Below are positions 16,806 to 27,502 of a stretch of DNA of 53,648 nt, piece after piece. This DNA comes from Janthinobacterium sp. GW458P. GTDB taxonomy: Bacteria > Pseudomonadota > Gammaproteobacteria > Burkholderiales > Burkholderiaceae_D. The stretch covers positions 1 through 53,648 of the forward strand of contig NZ_NEGZ01000037.1 in the NCBI RefSeq assembly GCF_002127585.1, in the 5' to 3' direction. The notes below the pieces were generated by a model. It was not told where the DNA came from, did not search any database, and saw only the letters and a program-made list of their open reading frames with translations. Each line of letters opens with the position of its first letter. Position 1 is the first letter of the stretch. Position numbers and translations under genes: made by a program.

Positions 16806-19385
16806 ATGTTCGAATTTCTTTTCAAGCGTTCTGCCAGCAAGCCTTCCGCACCAGACCCTGTCGTGGCAGAACAGGCCGCCGCCTCGGCGCAGAGCGCATC
16901 GCGCCGCGCCGAACAGGTGGCGCGTGCCCATGCCGTGGCGGGCGACGAAGCCGCCGCCTTTGAATTCATTATTGCCAGCGAATTTGCCGATGCCCGCCTG
17001 ATCGCCGCTGAACACGTCCATACCTTGCCCCTGCTGGAAAAAGTCCACCACGCCATGCGCAATACGGACCGCCGCGTCGCCAAGCTGATGCAGGGCCGTA
17101 TGGACCTGATCCGCCACCAGGCGGCCGAGACACAGCGGGCCCAGGCCAGCATCGCCACGGCGCAGCGCCTGTTGAACGATGACAAGCTCAGTCCCAACCA
17201 GGTAGCCGAACTGGACCGTCAATGGCAGGTCATCAAGGCCACGCCCGAGCTGGCCACTGCCTTTGCCGCCGCGCGCGCCGCGCTGGCCGCCCGCCTGGAA
17301 GCGCAAGTGGTGCTGCAGCGCGCCGTGATCGACGCCGTCGCCGCCGCGCGCGCGCTGGCCAGCAATGGCCAGTCCGCCGAAGAGCTGGCGCTGTCGCTGG
17401 CCCGCCTGGACGCGGAACATGCGCAGCATGCGCAATCGCCCGAGCGCGGCTCGCTGCCGAAACACCTGGAACTTGACTTTACGCAAGCGCGTGAACAGGC
17501 GCAGTCCGCCTTGCAGGCGCTGCAGCAGCACCAGGCCGTGTTCGATGCGCGCCAGGCCGCGCTGGCGGAATGGCAGGCGCAGGACGCCGCCACGCTGGAC
17601 GCCGATGTGCTGAAACGCGCATGGCAAGCCTTGCCGCGCCTGCCCGAATCGCCGCTGTCGGACAGCCTGCAGCTGCAATTTGCGGCCGTGCTGGCCAGCG
17701 CGCCGGCGCCCGTCGTCGCGGCCGCGGCCGCGGACACGCCGGTGCATGCCGAAGCGGCGCCGCGCAAGCCGCGCCAGGAGCAGGCGCCGCTGTCGAAAGA
17801 AGCGCACGAACAATTCTTCAAGACCCTCGACGCCATGGAAGCGGCCCTGCAGGACGGCTTGCTGCACCTGGCTTCCGAGCATGACAAGACTTTGCGCGAC
17901 AGCAAACATGGCCGCTTGACGCCGGCCCAGTCCGACCGCCTGGCGCATGTGCGCGCGCAATTCAAGCAACTGGCCGACTGGGCGCGCTGGGGCGGCAACG
18001 TGTCGCGCGAAGAACTGGTCAAGGCGGGCGAGGAATTGCCGGCGCAGCAGCTTCCCATGGCCGAGCTGGCCAAGAAAGTGGGCAGCCTGCGCGAGCGCTG
18101 GAAGTCGCTCGACACCTTGTCCGGTCCCGCACCGAAATCCCTGTGGGAGCGTTTCGACGCGGCCTGCAGCGTGGCGTACGCGCCGGCGGCCTTGCATTTC
18201 AAACAATTGGCGGAAGAGCGCCACGGCAATGCGGCCAAGGCCCAGGAACTGATCGCGGAAACGGTGGCCCTGGCGGCCGAAGAGAGTACCGACTGGAAAC
18301 ATGTCGCGTCAAGCGCGCAGCGCTTGCGCCAGGCGTGGACGCGCCTGGGCACCATCGACCGCAAGGAAAAGAAACGCCTCGATGCGGAGTTCGGCGCCGC
18401 GCTGGACGCCCTGTCAAAACCGCTGGAAACGCAGCGCCAGATCGAGACGGCGCGCCGCGAACAATTGATCGTCGAAGTGGGTCTGCTCAAGCCATCGGAG
18501 CGCAACACGGTCGACATGCTCAAAGCCTTGCAGGACAAGTGGCAGGAGCTGGCCAAGGCCCTGCCGCTGGAACGCCGCGCGGAACAGGCGCTGTGGCAGC
18601 GTTTCCGCGCCGCCTGCGACGACATCTTCGCCAGGCGCAAGGAAACGGCCCACGCGGCCGACCACGAGCGCCGCGAACACCTGCATGCGCGCGAAGCCCT
18701 GTGCGCCGCGCTGGAAACGGCTGTCGTTCCGGACGGCGACGACAAGGCCCGCAGCGCCTACATCCATCACTTGCTGCGCGACACGCGCGCCGCCTGGAAC
18801 GCCACCGGCCCCGTGCCGCGCGCCAGCGAAGCGAAGATCGAGCAGCGCTACCAGGCAGCTGTTGCCGGCGTGCAAGCGCAGGCGGACGCCATCGCCGAGC
18901 GCGCGGGCGCGGCCCAGGCCAACGCCTTGCGCGACAAGCTGCGCCTGGCGCAGGCGCTGGAAGCGGCACTGGCCGATGGCGACGCCGGCGCCGACGCGCA
19001 AGCGTGGTCCGAGCGCTGGAGCGCCTTGCCGCCGCTCGACGCCCAGTACGAACGCAGCCTGCAGCAGCGCTTTGCCGCGGCCCAGGCGGCGCTGGGCGAG
19101 GGCAGCGCCGCCTACGTGCAGCAATTGCAGGCCAACCAGGAGCGCTTGCTCGCTGAGGTGTTGCGCCTGGAAATCGTCGCCGGCGTCGACAGCGGCGCCG
19201 AATTTGCCCGCGACCGCCTGAAGATGCAGGTGGAAGTACTGCAATCGTCGCTGAAATCGGGCCAGAAGCCGCTCACGCAAGTGTCGCAGCTGATGCAGCT
19301 GTGCGCGATTGCCGCGCTGACCGATGCGCGCACGGCCAGCCGCATCGAAACCCTGCTGCGCCGCATAGGAGGCAACGCCAAATGA
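16806..19385 (+). CDS. DUF349 repeat protein
   Basis: This 859-residue, Ala/Gln/Glu/Arg-rich, almost wholly helical protein contains several DUF349 repeats between about residues 380 and 720. Each has the pattern of a Trp-x-x-Leu segment followed by a WERFDAAC- or LWQRFRAAC-like helix. A coiled-coil N-terminal region (about 25-330) precedes them. The function of the family is unknown; it is common in betaproteobacteria. I place the start at the ATG giving MFEFLFKRSASKP, because the longer upstream reading has no family-like sequence. The stop overlaps the moaE start (ATGA), so translation is coupled. Confidence 0.85.
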   Translation: MFEFLFKRSASKPSAPDPVVAEQAAASAQSASRRAEQVARAHAVAGDEAAAFEFIIASEFADARLIAAEHVHTLPLLEKVHHAMRNTDRRVAKLMQGRMDLIRHQAAETQRAQASIATAQRLLNDDKLSPNQVAELDRQWQVIKATPELATAFAAARAALAARLEAQVVLQRAVIDAVAAARALASNGQSAEELALSLARLDAEHAQHAQSPERGSLPKHLELDFTQAREQAQSALQALQQHQAVFDARQAALAEWQAQDAATLDADVLKRAWQALPRLPESPLSDSLQLQFAAVLASAPAPVVAAAAADTPVHAEAAPRKPRQEQAPLSKEAHEQFFKTLDAMEAALQDGLLHLASEHDKTLRDSKHGRLTPAQSDRLAHVRAQFKQLADWARWGGNVSREELVKAGEELPAQQLPMAELAKKVGSLRERWKSLDTLSGPAPKSLWERFDAACSVAYAPAALHFKQLAEERHGNAAKAQELIAETVALAAEESTDWKHVASSAQRLRQAWTRLGTIDRKEKKRLDAEFGAALDALSKPLETQRQIETARREQLIVEVGLLKPSERNTVDMLKALQDKWQELAKALPLERRAEQALWQRFRAACDDIFARRKETAHAADHERREHLHAREALCAALETAVVPDGDDKARSAYIHHLLRDTRAAWNATGPVPRASEAKIEQRYQAAVAGVQAQADAIAERAGAAQANALRDKLRLAQALEAALADGDAGADAQAWSERWSALPPLDAQYERSLQQRFAAAQAALGEGSAAYVQQLQANQERLLAEVLRLEIVAGVDSGAEFARDRLKMQVEVLQSSLKSGQKPLTQVSQLMQLCAIAALTDARTASRIETLLRRIGGNAK

Positions 19386-19855
19386 GCACTACCGTCCGCG
19401 TCCAGCAAGCTGATTTTGACCTCAGTCAAGAAATCGCACAATTGCGTGCAGGAAACCCCAAGGTGGGCGCCGTCGTCGGCTTCGTCGGCACGGTGCGCGA
19501 CATGAACGAGGGGCTGGACGTGGCTGCCATGGAGCTCGAGCACTATCCGGGCATGACGGAAAAGTCCATTGTAGCCATCGTGGAGCAGGCGCGCGGTCGC
19601 TGGCCCCTGTCCGGCGCGCTGGTGATCCACCGCGTGGGGCCCTTGCTGCCGCAGGAGCAGATCGTGCTGGTGGCCGTCTCGTCGGCCCATCGGGGCGAGG
19701 CCTTTGCCGCCTGCGAATTCATCATCGATTACCTGAAGACGGAAGCGCCGTTCTGGAAGAAGGAAGACACGCCCGAAGGGGCGCGCTGGGTCGATGCGCG
19801 CGACAGCGACGAGACGGCCCTGGACAAATGGGCCGTAAAAGCCAGCCCCGTTTGA
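19382..19855 (+). CDS. moaE: Molybdopterin synthase catalytic subunit MoaE
   Basis: MoaE is the large subunit of molybdopterin synthase, which inserts sulfur carried by MoaD into precursor Z during molybdenum cofactor synthesis. The 157-residue protein has the family signatures GFVGTVRD, LEHYPGM, HRVGPL and HRGEAFAAC. The active-site lysines are K119 (DYLKTEAP) and K126 (FWKKE), the same numbering as in E. coli. It is fused translationally to the DUF349 gene and has no moaD, moaC or moeA next to it, so the rest of the pathway must be elsewhere. The heat-shock promoter of clpB follows. Confidence 0.95.
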   Translation: MSTTVRVQQADFDLSQEIAQLRAGNPKVGAVVGFVGTVRDMNEGLDVAAMELEHYPGMTEKSIVAIVEQARGRWPLSGALVIHRVGPLLPQEQIVLVAVSSAHRGEAFAACEFIIDYLKTEAPFWKKEDTPEGARWVDARDSDETALDKWAVKASPV

Positions 19856-19916
19856 GTTGTATCTGCCGCGCACGCCAGCATTTGCCAAAATGCAGCGGTT
19901 TTCTGCTTTGTGTATG

Positions 19917-19944
19917 CTTGAAAAGTACTGCCTCACCCCAATTT
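19917..19944 (+). promoter_or_regulatory. Sigma32 (heat-shock) promoter of clpB
   Basis: CTTGAAA at 19917-19923, a 12-base spacer and CCCCAATTT at 19936-19944 closely match the sigma32 consensus. The clpB start is 33 bases downstream, with GGGAG as ribosome-binding site. Confidence 0.85.
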
Positions 19945-19976
19945 GGTTAACAACTAATTAACCGGGAGCGCTTTTC

Positions 19977-22583
<2,607 letters not shown>

Positions 22584-22610
22584 TGTTGGCTGGTCAGTTC
22601 CTGCGGGATT

Positions 22611-22638
22611 GGAAGCTCCCCCCATCGGGGCAGCTTCC
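22611..22638 (+). terminator. Hairpin after clpB
   Basis: GGAAGCT pairs with AGCTTCC, and an inner CCCC pairs with GGGG. It lies 28 bases after the clpB stop. There is no T-run, so termination efficiency is uncertain; it may stabilise the 3' end instead. Confidence 0.5.
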
Positions 22639-22686
22639 CGCGTCGGGTCTGACCCCAATTTCACGGCATTTGCAGTGAGGAAGAGC

Positions 22687-22806
22687 GACGTCTAACAAAC
22701 CCGTAGCGAGCGGCAGTGATTTGTGGCTGAGAAGCGCAACCGTACTTTAGTACGGTGAGCATCGCAGGCCGCAAAGCGCAACGCGCAGTAGGTTTTGTTA
22801 GACGTC
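22687..22806 (+). repeat. Palindromic repeat element, copy A
   Basis: The outer arms GACGTCTAACAAA (22687-22699) and TTTGTTAGACGTC (22794-22806) are perfectly complementary over 13 bases. The core begins GTAGCGAGCGGCA, includes GAGAAGCG, a central palindrome CCGTACTTTAGTACGG (22740-22755), GTGAGCATCGCAG and CGCGCAGTAGG. The same core appears at 24026-24154 and, reversed, at 28551-28654. It lies 103 bases after the clpB stop. Confidence 0.85.
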
Positions 22807-22814
22807 CTCAGGCA

Positions 22815-22845
22815 GGGCGGTATCAGGCTAGACCTGATGCCGCCC
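22815..22845 (+). terminator. Hairpin upstream of the potF-like gene
   Basis: GGGCGG-T-ATCAGG pairs with CCTGAT-G-CCGCCC (13 positions, one G-T pair), followed by TTCTTGCT. It is probably a weak terminator shielding the next gene from clpB transcription. Confidence 0.55.
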
Positions 22846-22895
22846 TTCTTGCTATCATCGTCACTATTTTCTGACTAATTTTCGGAGGCGGTACG

Positions 22896-24017
22896 ATGGC
22901 AAACACATGGCAAGCAGGACGGCGCATTGGACTGGGACTGACCTTGGCGGCGGCTATGCTGGCATTGTCTGCTCAAGCTCAGGCTCAGGAAGAGAAGGTC
23001 CTGAACATCTACAACTGGTCGGACTATATCGGCGACGATACGATCAAGAATTTTGAGAAGGAAACCGGCATCAAGGTACGCTATGATGTTTTCGATAACA
23101 ACGAAATCCTCAATGCGAAATTGGTGGCGGGCAAGTCCGGCTACGACATCGTCGTGCCGACGGCCCAGTGGGCGCGCCTGCAGATCGACGCGGGCCTGCT
23201 GCGCAAGCTCGACAAGAGCAAGCTGACGAACCTGGGCAACCTCGACCCCCACCTGCAGGCCAAGCTGTCGAAGATCGACCCGAACAACGATTACCTGGTC
23301 GACTGGCTGTGGGGCTACACGACGGTCGGCATCAACGTCAACAAGGTCAAGGCGGCGCTGGGCGGCATGGCCATGCCCGACAACGCCTGGGACCTGGTGT
23401 TCGACCCGAAGTACGCGGCCAAGCTGAAATCGTGCGGCGTGTCCTTCCTCGACTCGCCGTCCGAAGTGCTGCCGGCCGCCCTGCAATACCTGGGCAAGCC
23501 TGCGTACTCGAAAGCGGCCGCCGACTACCAGGAAGCGGGCAAGGTGCTGCAAGCGATCCGTCCCTACGTGACCTTGTTCAGCTCGTCCGGCTACATCAAC
23601 GACATGGCCAACGGTTCCGTCTGCGTCGCGCTGGGCTGGTCGGGCGACATCAATATCGCGCGCCAGCGCGCCATCGATGCGAAAAACGGCAATGTGATCC
23701 AGGTGCTGGTGCCGAAGACGGCCGCCCTGATGTTCGACACCATGGCCATCCCCGCCGACGCGCCCCATCCGAACAATGCGCACCTGTTCATCAACTACAT
23801 CCTGCGCCCGCAAGTACATGCCAGCCTGAGCAACAAGGTGTTCTACGCGAACCCGAACCCCGCCAGCATCAAGTACGTGCGCAAGGATATCGGCGAGAAC
23901 AAGGCCATCTTCCTGTCGGACGCCGACAAGCAGCGCATGGCCGCGCCGGAAGCGACCACGGCCGACATCCGCCGCCTGATGACGCGCATCTATACGAAGT
24001 TCAAGACGGGAGTTTGA
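22896..24017 (+). CDS. PotF-like polyamine ABC transporter substrate-binding protein
   Basis: This 373-residue periplasmic protein binds putrescine or a related polyamine for an ABC importer. A signal peptide (Ala/Leu-rich, cleaved near AQAQ, residue 31) is followed by the PotF/PotD signature VLNIYNWSDYIGDDTIKNFE, and later by WGYTTVGINVNKVKAALG and ALGWSGDINIAR, which fit the family's ligand cleft. GGAGG lies ten bases before the ATG. No permease or ATPase genes (potGHI) are adjacent, so it is an orphan binding protein or uses a transporter encoded elsewhere. It is flanked on both sides by palindromic repeat elements. The ligand is inferred from family only. Confidence 0.9.
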   Translation: MANTWQAGRRIGLGLTLAAAMLALSAQAQAQEEKVLNIYNWSDYIGDDTIKNFEKETGIKVRYDVFDNNEILNAKLVAGKSGYDIVVPTAQWARLQIDAGLLRKLDKSKLTNLGNLDPHLQAKLSKIDPNNDYLVDWLWGYTTVGINVNKVKAALGGMAMPDNAWDLVFDPKYAAKLKSCGVSFLDSPSEVLPAALQYLGKPAYSKAAADYQEAGKVLQAIRPYVTLFSSSGYINDMANGSVCVALGWSGDINIARQRAIDAKNGNVIQVLVPKTAALMFDTMAIPADAPHPNNAHLFINYILRPQVHASLSNKVFYANPNPASIKYVRKDIGENKAIFLSDADKQRMAAPEATTADIRRLMTRIYTKFKTGV

Positions 24018-24025
24018 GATACTAG

Positions 24026-24154
24026 CTCCCTACAAAACGGTAGCGAGCGGCAGGGAGTCGTGATCGAGAAGCGGAACTGTGCTCTGCACGGGGCCGCCGA
24101 GGCAGTGAGTATCGCAGATTGCAAATCGCGACGCGCAGTAAGTTTTGTCGGGAG
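24026..24154 (+). repeat. Palindromic repeat element, copy B
   Basis: The outer arms CTCCCTACAAAAC (24026-24038) and GTTTTGTCGGGAG (24142-24154) pair at 12 of 13 positions. The core has GTAGCGAGCGGCAG, GAGAAGCG, GTGAGTATCGCAG, GCAAA and CGCGCAGTA as in copy A. The centre is expanded: ACTGTGC and GCAGT are split by a GC-rich insertion. It begins nine bases after the potF-like stop codon. Confidence 0.85.
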
Positions 24155-24162
24155 ATACAAGG

Positions 24163-24203
24163 ATGGCGCGAGGGACGGGCCGGTAGGCCGTCGCTGGCGC
24201 CAT
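24163..24203. terminator. Hairpin between repeat B and the small membrane gene
   Basis: ATGGCGC (24163-24169) pairs with GCGCCAT (24197-24203), with an inner GACGG/CCGTC stem. It lies between two convergent genes and could end transcription from both sides, although no T-run is present. Confidence 0.45.
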
Positions 24204-24224
24204 GCGATAGTGCCGAAGTGAGCG

Positions 24225-24353
24225 CTACTCGTGGTAGCGGTCCATCAGCTTATGGTGGCTGCCGCGCATTTCTTCGACCAGTTCAAAGGCGACGAAGCCG
24301 ATGATGGCGGCGAAGATGGCGATGAAGAGAAAAACGAGGAAGGTGATTAACAT
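24225..24353 (-). CDS. 42-residue single-pass membrane protein
   Basis: This short reading frame starts at ATG 24351-24353 and ends at TAG 24225-24227. The product begins MLITFLVFLFIAIFAAIIG and continues FVAFELVEEMRGSHHKLMDRYHE: a strongly hydrophobic helix of about 22 residues, then a charged, His-rich tail of 19. It looks like one of the small regulatory or complex-stabilising membrane proteins, but I do not recognise a family. Codon use is typical of the window. No strong ribosome-binding site is seen (GAAAG lies a few bases upstream). It is alone, downstream of the ppk1-sixA unit on the same strand. Confidence 0.6.
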   Translation of the reverse strand: MLITFLVFLFIAIFAAIIGFVAFELVEEMRGSHHKLMDRYHE

Positions 24354-24449
24354 GGTCTTTCAGCCGCCGTTGGACGGCCGTCCGCTGGGTTGCTCAATGT
24401 GCCGGAGCGGTGCTCGGGCACGTAGTTGATGCAATTAAACTCTAGCAGA

Positions 24450-24475
24450 TCGGCAGCGCTTTACAAGGCTGCCGA
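24450..24475 (-). terminator. Hairpin downstream of the sixA region
   Basis: TCGGCAGC (24450-24457) and GCTGCCGA (24468-24475) form a perfect 8-bp stem with a 10-base loop. It lies downstream of sixA and its duplicated tail and is a candidate 3' end for the ppk1-sixA transcript. No T-run follows. Confidence 0.5.
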
Positions 24476-24502
24476 GTTGTAATTCCTACCAGTATTTGTC
24501 CC

Positions 24503-24766
24503 AGCGCACTGTTTGCGCATTTTCCTTATTTCACCACCAGGTCATGCGCCATCACGGCCTTCAGATAGACGCTGACGGGGTCGCCTGGCTCGCGTTGCGA
24601 AAACCTGTCCATTCTGCGCTGGCCTCGGGCATTTCCCTGTTTTACTATTTCACCACCAGATCATGCGCCATCACGGCCTTCAGATAGACGCTGACGGGGT
24701 CGCCTGGCTCGCGCTGGGAGAACCACCACGCGCTGGCCTTGCGCATTTCCCATTCCTGTTCGTCGC
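24503..24766 (-). repeat. Tandem duplication of the sixA 3' end (period about 120 bp)
   Basis: The last 70 bases of sixA (24645-24714) recur almost unchanged at 24525-24594, 120 bases downstream of the gene end. The distal copy still encodes SQREPGDPVSVYLKAVMAHD followed by LVVK and a TAA stop in the same relative frame. Similarity continues more weakly through 24644, and a third fragment is visible near 24503-24525. The distal copies lack a start and cannot make SixA. Confidence 0.85.
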
Positions 24767-25103
24767 CCGTCAGCAGCAGGGCGGCGGCCTGGCCCAGCGT
24801 GGGCTGGTGGCCGACGATGAGCACGCTTTCCTTGCCGCCGGGCCAGTTGGCCGCCTTCAGGATGTCTTCCGCCTCGGCGCCGGGCGCCAGTTCGGGCATC
24901 AGCTTGAACTTGCGCCCCAGCGCCTCGGCCGTCTGCAAGGTGCGCAGGGCGGGGCTGACGAGGATGCGGCAATTTTCCGGCAATTGCGAAGCCAGCCACT
25001 CACCCATGCGGCGTGCCTGTTTCTGCCCTTTGACTGTCAGTGCGCGTTCCAGGTCGGGGATGCCCGGCTCGGCTTCTGCGTGTCGCCACAAGATGAGGTC
25101 CAT
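24645..25103 (-). CDS. sixA: SixA-type phosphohistidine phosphatase
   Basis: SixA is a small histidine phosphatase that removes phosphate from phospho-histidine proteins; in E. coli it acts on the nitrogen phosphotransferase system. The 152-residue protein shows the RHG signature as LILWRHAEAEPG (H8 the nucleophile), the SPALRTLQTAE segment and the second catalytic histidine in LIVGHQPTLG. The start is 34 bases after the ppk1 stop, so the two are very likely co-transcribed, and the Pho-box promoter of ppk1 may drive both. The 3' end of the gene has been duplicated in tandem just downstream. Confidence 0.92.
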   Translation of the reverse strand: MDLILWRHAEAEPGIPDLERALTVKGQKQARRMGEWLASQLPENCRILVSPALRTLQTAEALGRKFKLMPELAPGAEAEDILKAANWPGGKESVLIVGHQPTLGQAAALLLTGDEQEWEMRKASAWWFSQREPGDPVSVYLKAVMAHDLVVK

Positions 25104-25137
25104 GTTGTACTCCTCTGTGTTGAAAGTCGAAAGCTGT

Positions 25138-27231
25138 CTATTCGCCGACCTCCGCGCCCGGCGTGCCCAGTGTGTGCATCAGGTATTGCTGGGCGCTGAA
25201 CGGACTTTGCTTGCCGCGCGGCTTGCGGCGCGCGTAGTGGCCCGTCGGCTCCAGTTCCCATGCATTTGTATTATCCTTCAAATACGGATTGAGGCCCTCG
25301 GCGATCACGCGCCGCTTCAGCGCCCGGTCCAGCACGGGGAAGGCCACCTCCACCCTGCGGAACAGGTTGCGGCTCATCCAGTCGGCGCTGGCCAGGTAGA
25401 CATCGTGCGCCAGGTCGTTGCGGAAATAATAAATGCGGCTGTGCTCGAGGAAGCGGCCGATCACGGAGCGCACCTTGATGTTTTCCGACAGGCCCGGCAC
25501 GCCCGGCTTCAGGGTGCAGGCGCCGCGCACGATCAGGTCGATCTTCACGCCGTCGGTCGAGGCCGCATACAGGGCGCGGATCACGGATTCATCGACCAGC
25601 GCGTTGACTTTCACGATGATGCGCCCGCGCCGGCCCGAACGGGCGATCTTCGCCTCGTTGCGGATGGCCTTGATGATCTCGCTTTGCAGGCCGAACGGCG
25701 CCAGCCATAGATGGTTCAGATTGTGCGGCTTGGTCAGGCTGGTCAGGTGGATGAACACTTCGTTCACTTCCACGGCCAGGTCCTGGTTGGCCGTCAGCAA
25801 GCCAAAATCCGTGTACAGCTTGGTGGTCGTGGGGTGATAGTTGCCGGTGCCCAAGTGGGCGTAGAAGCGCAGCGCGCCTTCCTCGCGGCGGATGACGAGC
25901 GCCACCTTCGCGTGGGTTTTCAGGCCCACCACGCCGTACACGACTTGCGCGCCAGCCTGTTCCAGCTTGTCGGCCCAGTTGATATTGGCTTCTTCGTCGA
26001 AACGCGCCATCAATTCCACGATGACCGTCACTTCCTTGCCCATCTTCGCCGCCGTGATGAGCGACTCCATCAGGTCCGAATTCATGCCGGTGCGGTAGAT
26101 CGTCTGCTTGATGGCCACGACGGACGGGTCGTAGGCGGCGCTGCGGATGAAGTCGATGACCGTCTGGAACGACTGATAGGGATGGTGCAGCAGGATGTCG
26201 TGCTTGTTCAGGGCGGCAAAGATGTCGTTGCCGATGGCTTTATGGGCCAGGCCGGGGAAGAAGGGCGGGAAGCGCAGTTCGGGCTGCTTGACGTGGTCGA
26301 TCATTTCCGACAGGCGCACCAGGTTCACGGGGCCGTTGACGCGGTAGAGGCGGCTTTGATCCAGATTAAACTGGTCGAGCAGGAACTGTGACAATTCAGG
26401 TGGACAATTGCGCGCCACTTCCAGGCGCACCGAGGTGCCGAACTGGCGGCCCACGAGTTCGCCCTTCAGGGCCTGGCGCAGATTCTTGACTTCATCCTCG
26501 TCCACCCACAGGTCGCTGTCGCGCGTGACGCGGAATTGCGAATACGCAATGACTTCGCGCCCGGCGAACAGGTCCGAGATGTGCGCATGGATGACGGAAG
26601 ACAACAAACAAAAGGACACGCCGTCACCGGATATGTCGTCTGGCAACTTGATGACACGCGGCAAGACGCGGGGCGCCTTGACGATGGCGATGGCCGTGCC
26701 GCGCCCGAAGGCATCCTTGCCGCTCAGCGAAACGATGAAATTGAGGCTTTTATTCACCACTTGCGGGAACGGGTGGGCCGGGTCCAGGCCGATCGGGGTC
26801 AGCAGGGGGCGCACTTCGCGGTCGAAATACTGCTTGACCCAGGCGCGTTGCGCCTCGTTGCGGTCGCTGTCGCGCAGCAAATGCACGCCCGCTTCACGCA
26901 GGGCCGGCAAGACTTCGCTGTTTAATATCTCATACTGGCGTTCGACCAGCGCATGGCATTCCTTGCCGATGCGTTCCAGGTTGGCCGCCAGGGCAGGGTG
27001 GCCGGCCAGCGAACCGCCGATGCTGCCGGCCGCCAGCAGGCTGGCCACGCGCACCTCGAAGAACTCATCCATATTGCTGCTGACGATGCACAGGTAGCGC
27101 AGGCGCTCGAGCAGGGGAATGCCTGGGTCTTCCGCCTGCGCCATCACGCGCCGGTTGAAAGTCAGTTGCGACAGCTCGCGGTCAAGCAGGATGCCCGATT
27201 TGGTCACTTCCGTGTGCAGTTCAGGTTTCAT
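25138..27231 (-). CDS. ppk1: Polyphosphate kinase 1
   Basis: Ppk1 reversibly transfers the gamma phosphate of ATP to long-chain polyphosphate. The 697-residue protein has the family's four-domain layout, starting KSGILLDRELSQLTFNRRV. Both active-site histidines are present with the E. coli spacing of 19: H440 in LKTHAK and H459 in YAHLGTGNYH; the nearby ATP-binding loops are also conserved. I chose the ATG at 27229-27231 (MKPELHTEV) because the longer upstream reading has no family-like sequence and would cover the promoter. A Pho box with a correctly spaced -10 lies upstream, which places ppk1-sixA in the Pho regulon. Confidence 0.96.
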   Translation of the reverse strand: MKPELHTEVTKSGILLDRELSQLTFNRRVMAQAEDPGIPLLERLRYLCIVSSNMDEFFEVRVASLLAAGSIGGSLAGHPALAANLERIGKECHALVERQYEILNSEVLPALREAGVHLLRDSDRNEAQRAWVKQYFDREVRPLLTPIGLDPAHPFPQVVNKSLNFIVSLSGKDAFGRGTAIAIVKAPRVLPRVIKLPDDISGDGVSFCLLSSVIHAHISDLFAGREVIAYSQFRVTRDSDLWVDEDEVKNLRQALKGELVGRQFGTSVRLEVARNCPPELSQFLLDQFNLDQSRLYRVNGPVNLVRLSEMIDHVKQPELRFPPFFPGLAHKAIGNDIFAALNKHDILLHHPYQSFQTVIDFIRSAAYDPSVVAIKQTIYRTGMNSDLMESLITAAKMGKEVTVIVELMARFDEEANINWADKLEQAGAQVVYGVVGLKTHAKVALVIRREEGALRFYAHLGTGNYHPTTTKLYTDFGLLTANQDLAVEVNEVFIHLTSLTKPHNLNHLWLAPFGLQSEIIKAIRNEAKIARSGRRGRIIVKVNALVDESVIRALYAASTDGVKIDLIVRGACTLKPGVPGLSENIKVRSVIGRFLEHSRIYYFRNDLAHDVYLASADWMSRNLFRRVEVAFPVLDRALKRRVIAEGLNPYLKDNTNAWELEPTGHYARRKPRGKQSPFSAQQYLMHTLGTPGAEVGE

Positions 27232-27292
27232 ATTCTTTTGTCTTTGCAGATAGTTAATTCTAGCCGTATTTCTCATTGTATGACGCGCTGTG

Positions 27293-27326
27293 AGTGTAAT
27301 CATGAAATATGACGTAAGCGTGACAT
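27293..27326 (-). promoter_or_regulatory. Pho box and -10 for ppk1-sixA
   Basis: On the minus strand ATGTCAC-GCTT-ACGTCAT (27309-27326) has the 7-4-7 layout of a Pho box with 11 of 14 consensus bases. A -10-like TACACT (27293-27298) follows after exactly ten bases, the normal spacing for PhoB activation. Confidence 0.65.
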
Positions 27327-27329
27327 CGG

Positions 27330-27347
27330 CTGTCATATAACACTGTT
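27330..27347 (+). promoter_or_regulatory. Additional PhoB-like half sites between ppk1 and pstS
   Basis: A perfect CTGTCAT at 27330-27336 is followed by ATAAC and ACTGTTC, one base off the ideal spacing; another half site, ATGTCAT, is at 27352. They may strengthen PhoB binding between the two divergent promoters. Confidence 0.45.
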
Positions 27348-27418
27348 CCGGATGTCATTTTTCCCGTCGAAAAGAGCTGTTTCCCGGGCGTAGGCAAATA
27401 TTTCAGGATTTTTTCAGC

Positions 27419-27452
27419 ATGTCATAAAGCTGTCATATTCGCTTGCTAGACT
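27419..27452 (+). promoter_or_regulatory. Pho box and -10 for the pst-pho operon
   Basis: ATGTCAT-AAAG-CTGTCAT (27419-27436) matches the Pho box at 13 of 14 repeat positions. A -10-like TAGACT (27447-27452) follows after ten bases. The pstS start codon is 50 bases further on. Confidence 0.85.
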
Positions 27453-27502
27453 GCGCAGCATTCAACCGGGACTTTGAGCCCTAACAACCCTGAGGACTTG
27501 AT

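Larger units (their letters stand above)
22584..22895. other. Structured intergenic region between clpB and the potF-like gene
   Basis: These 312 bases hold no gene. In order they contain a hairpin at 22611-22638, a short palindrome GGGTCTGACCC near 22646, the 120-base palindromic element at 22687-22806, and a second hairpin at 22815-22845 just before the next ribosome-binding site. Confidence 0.75.
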
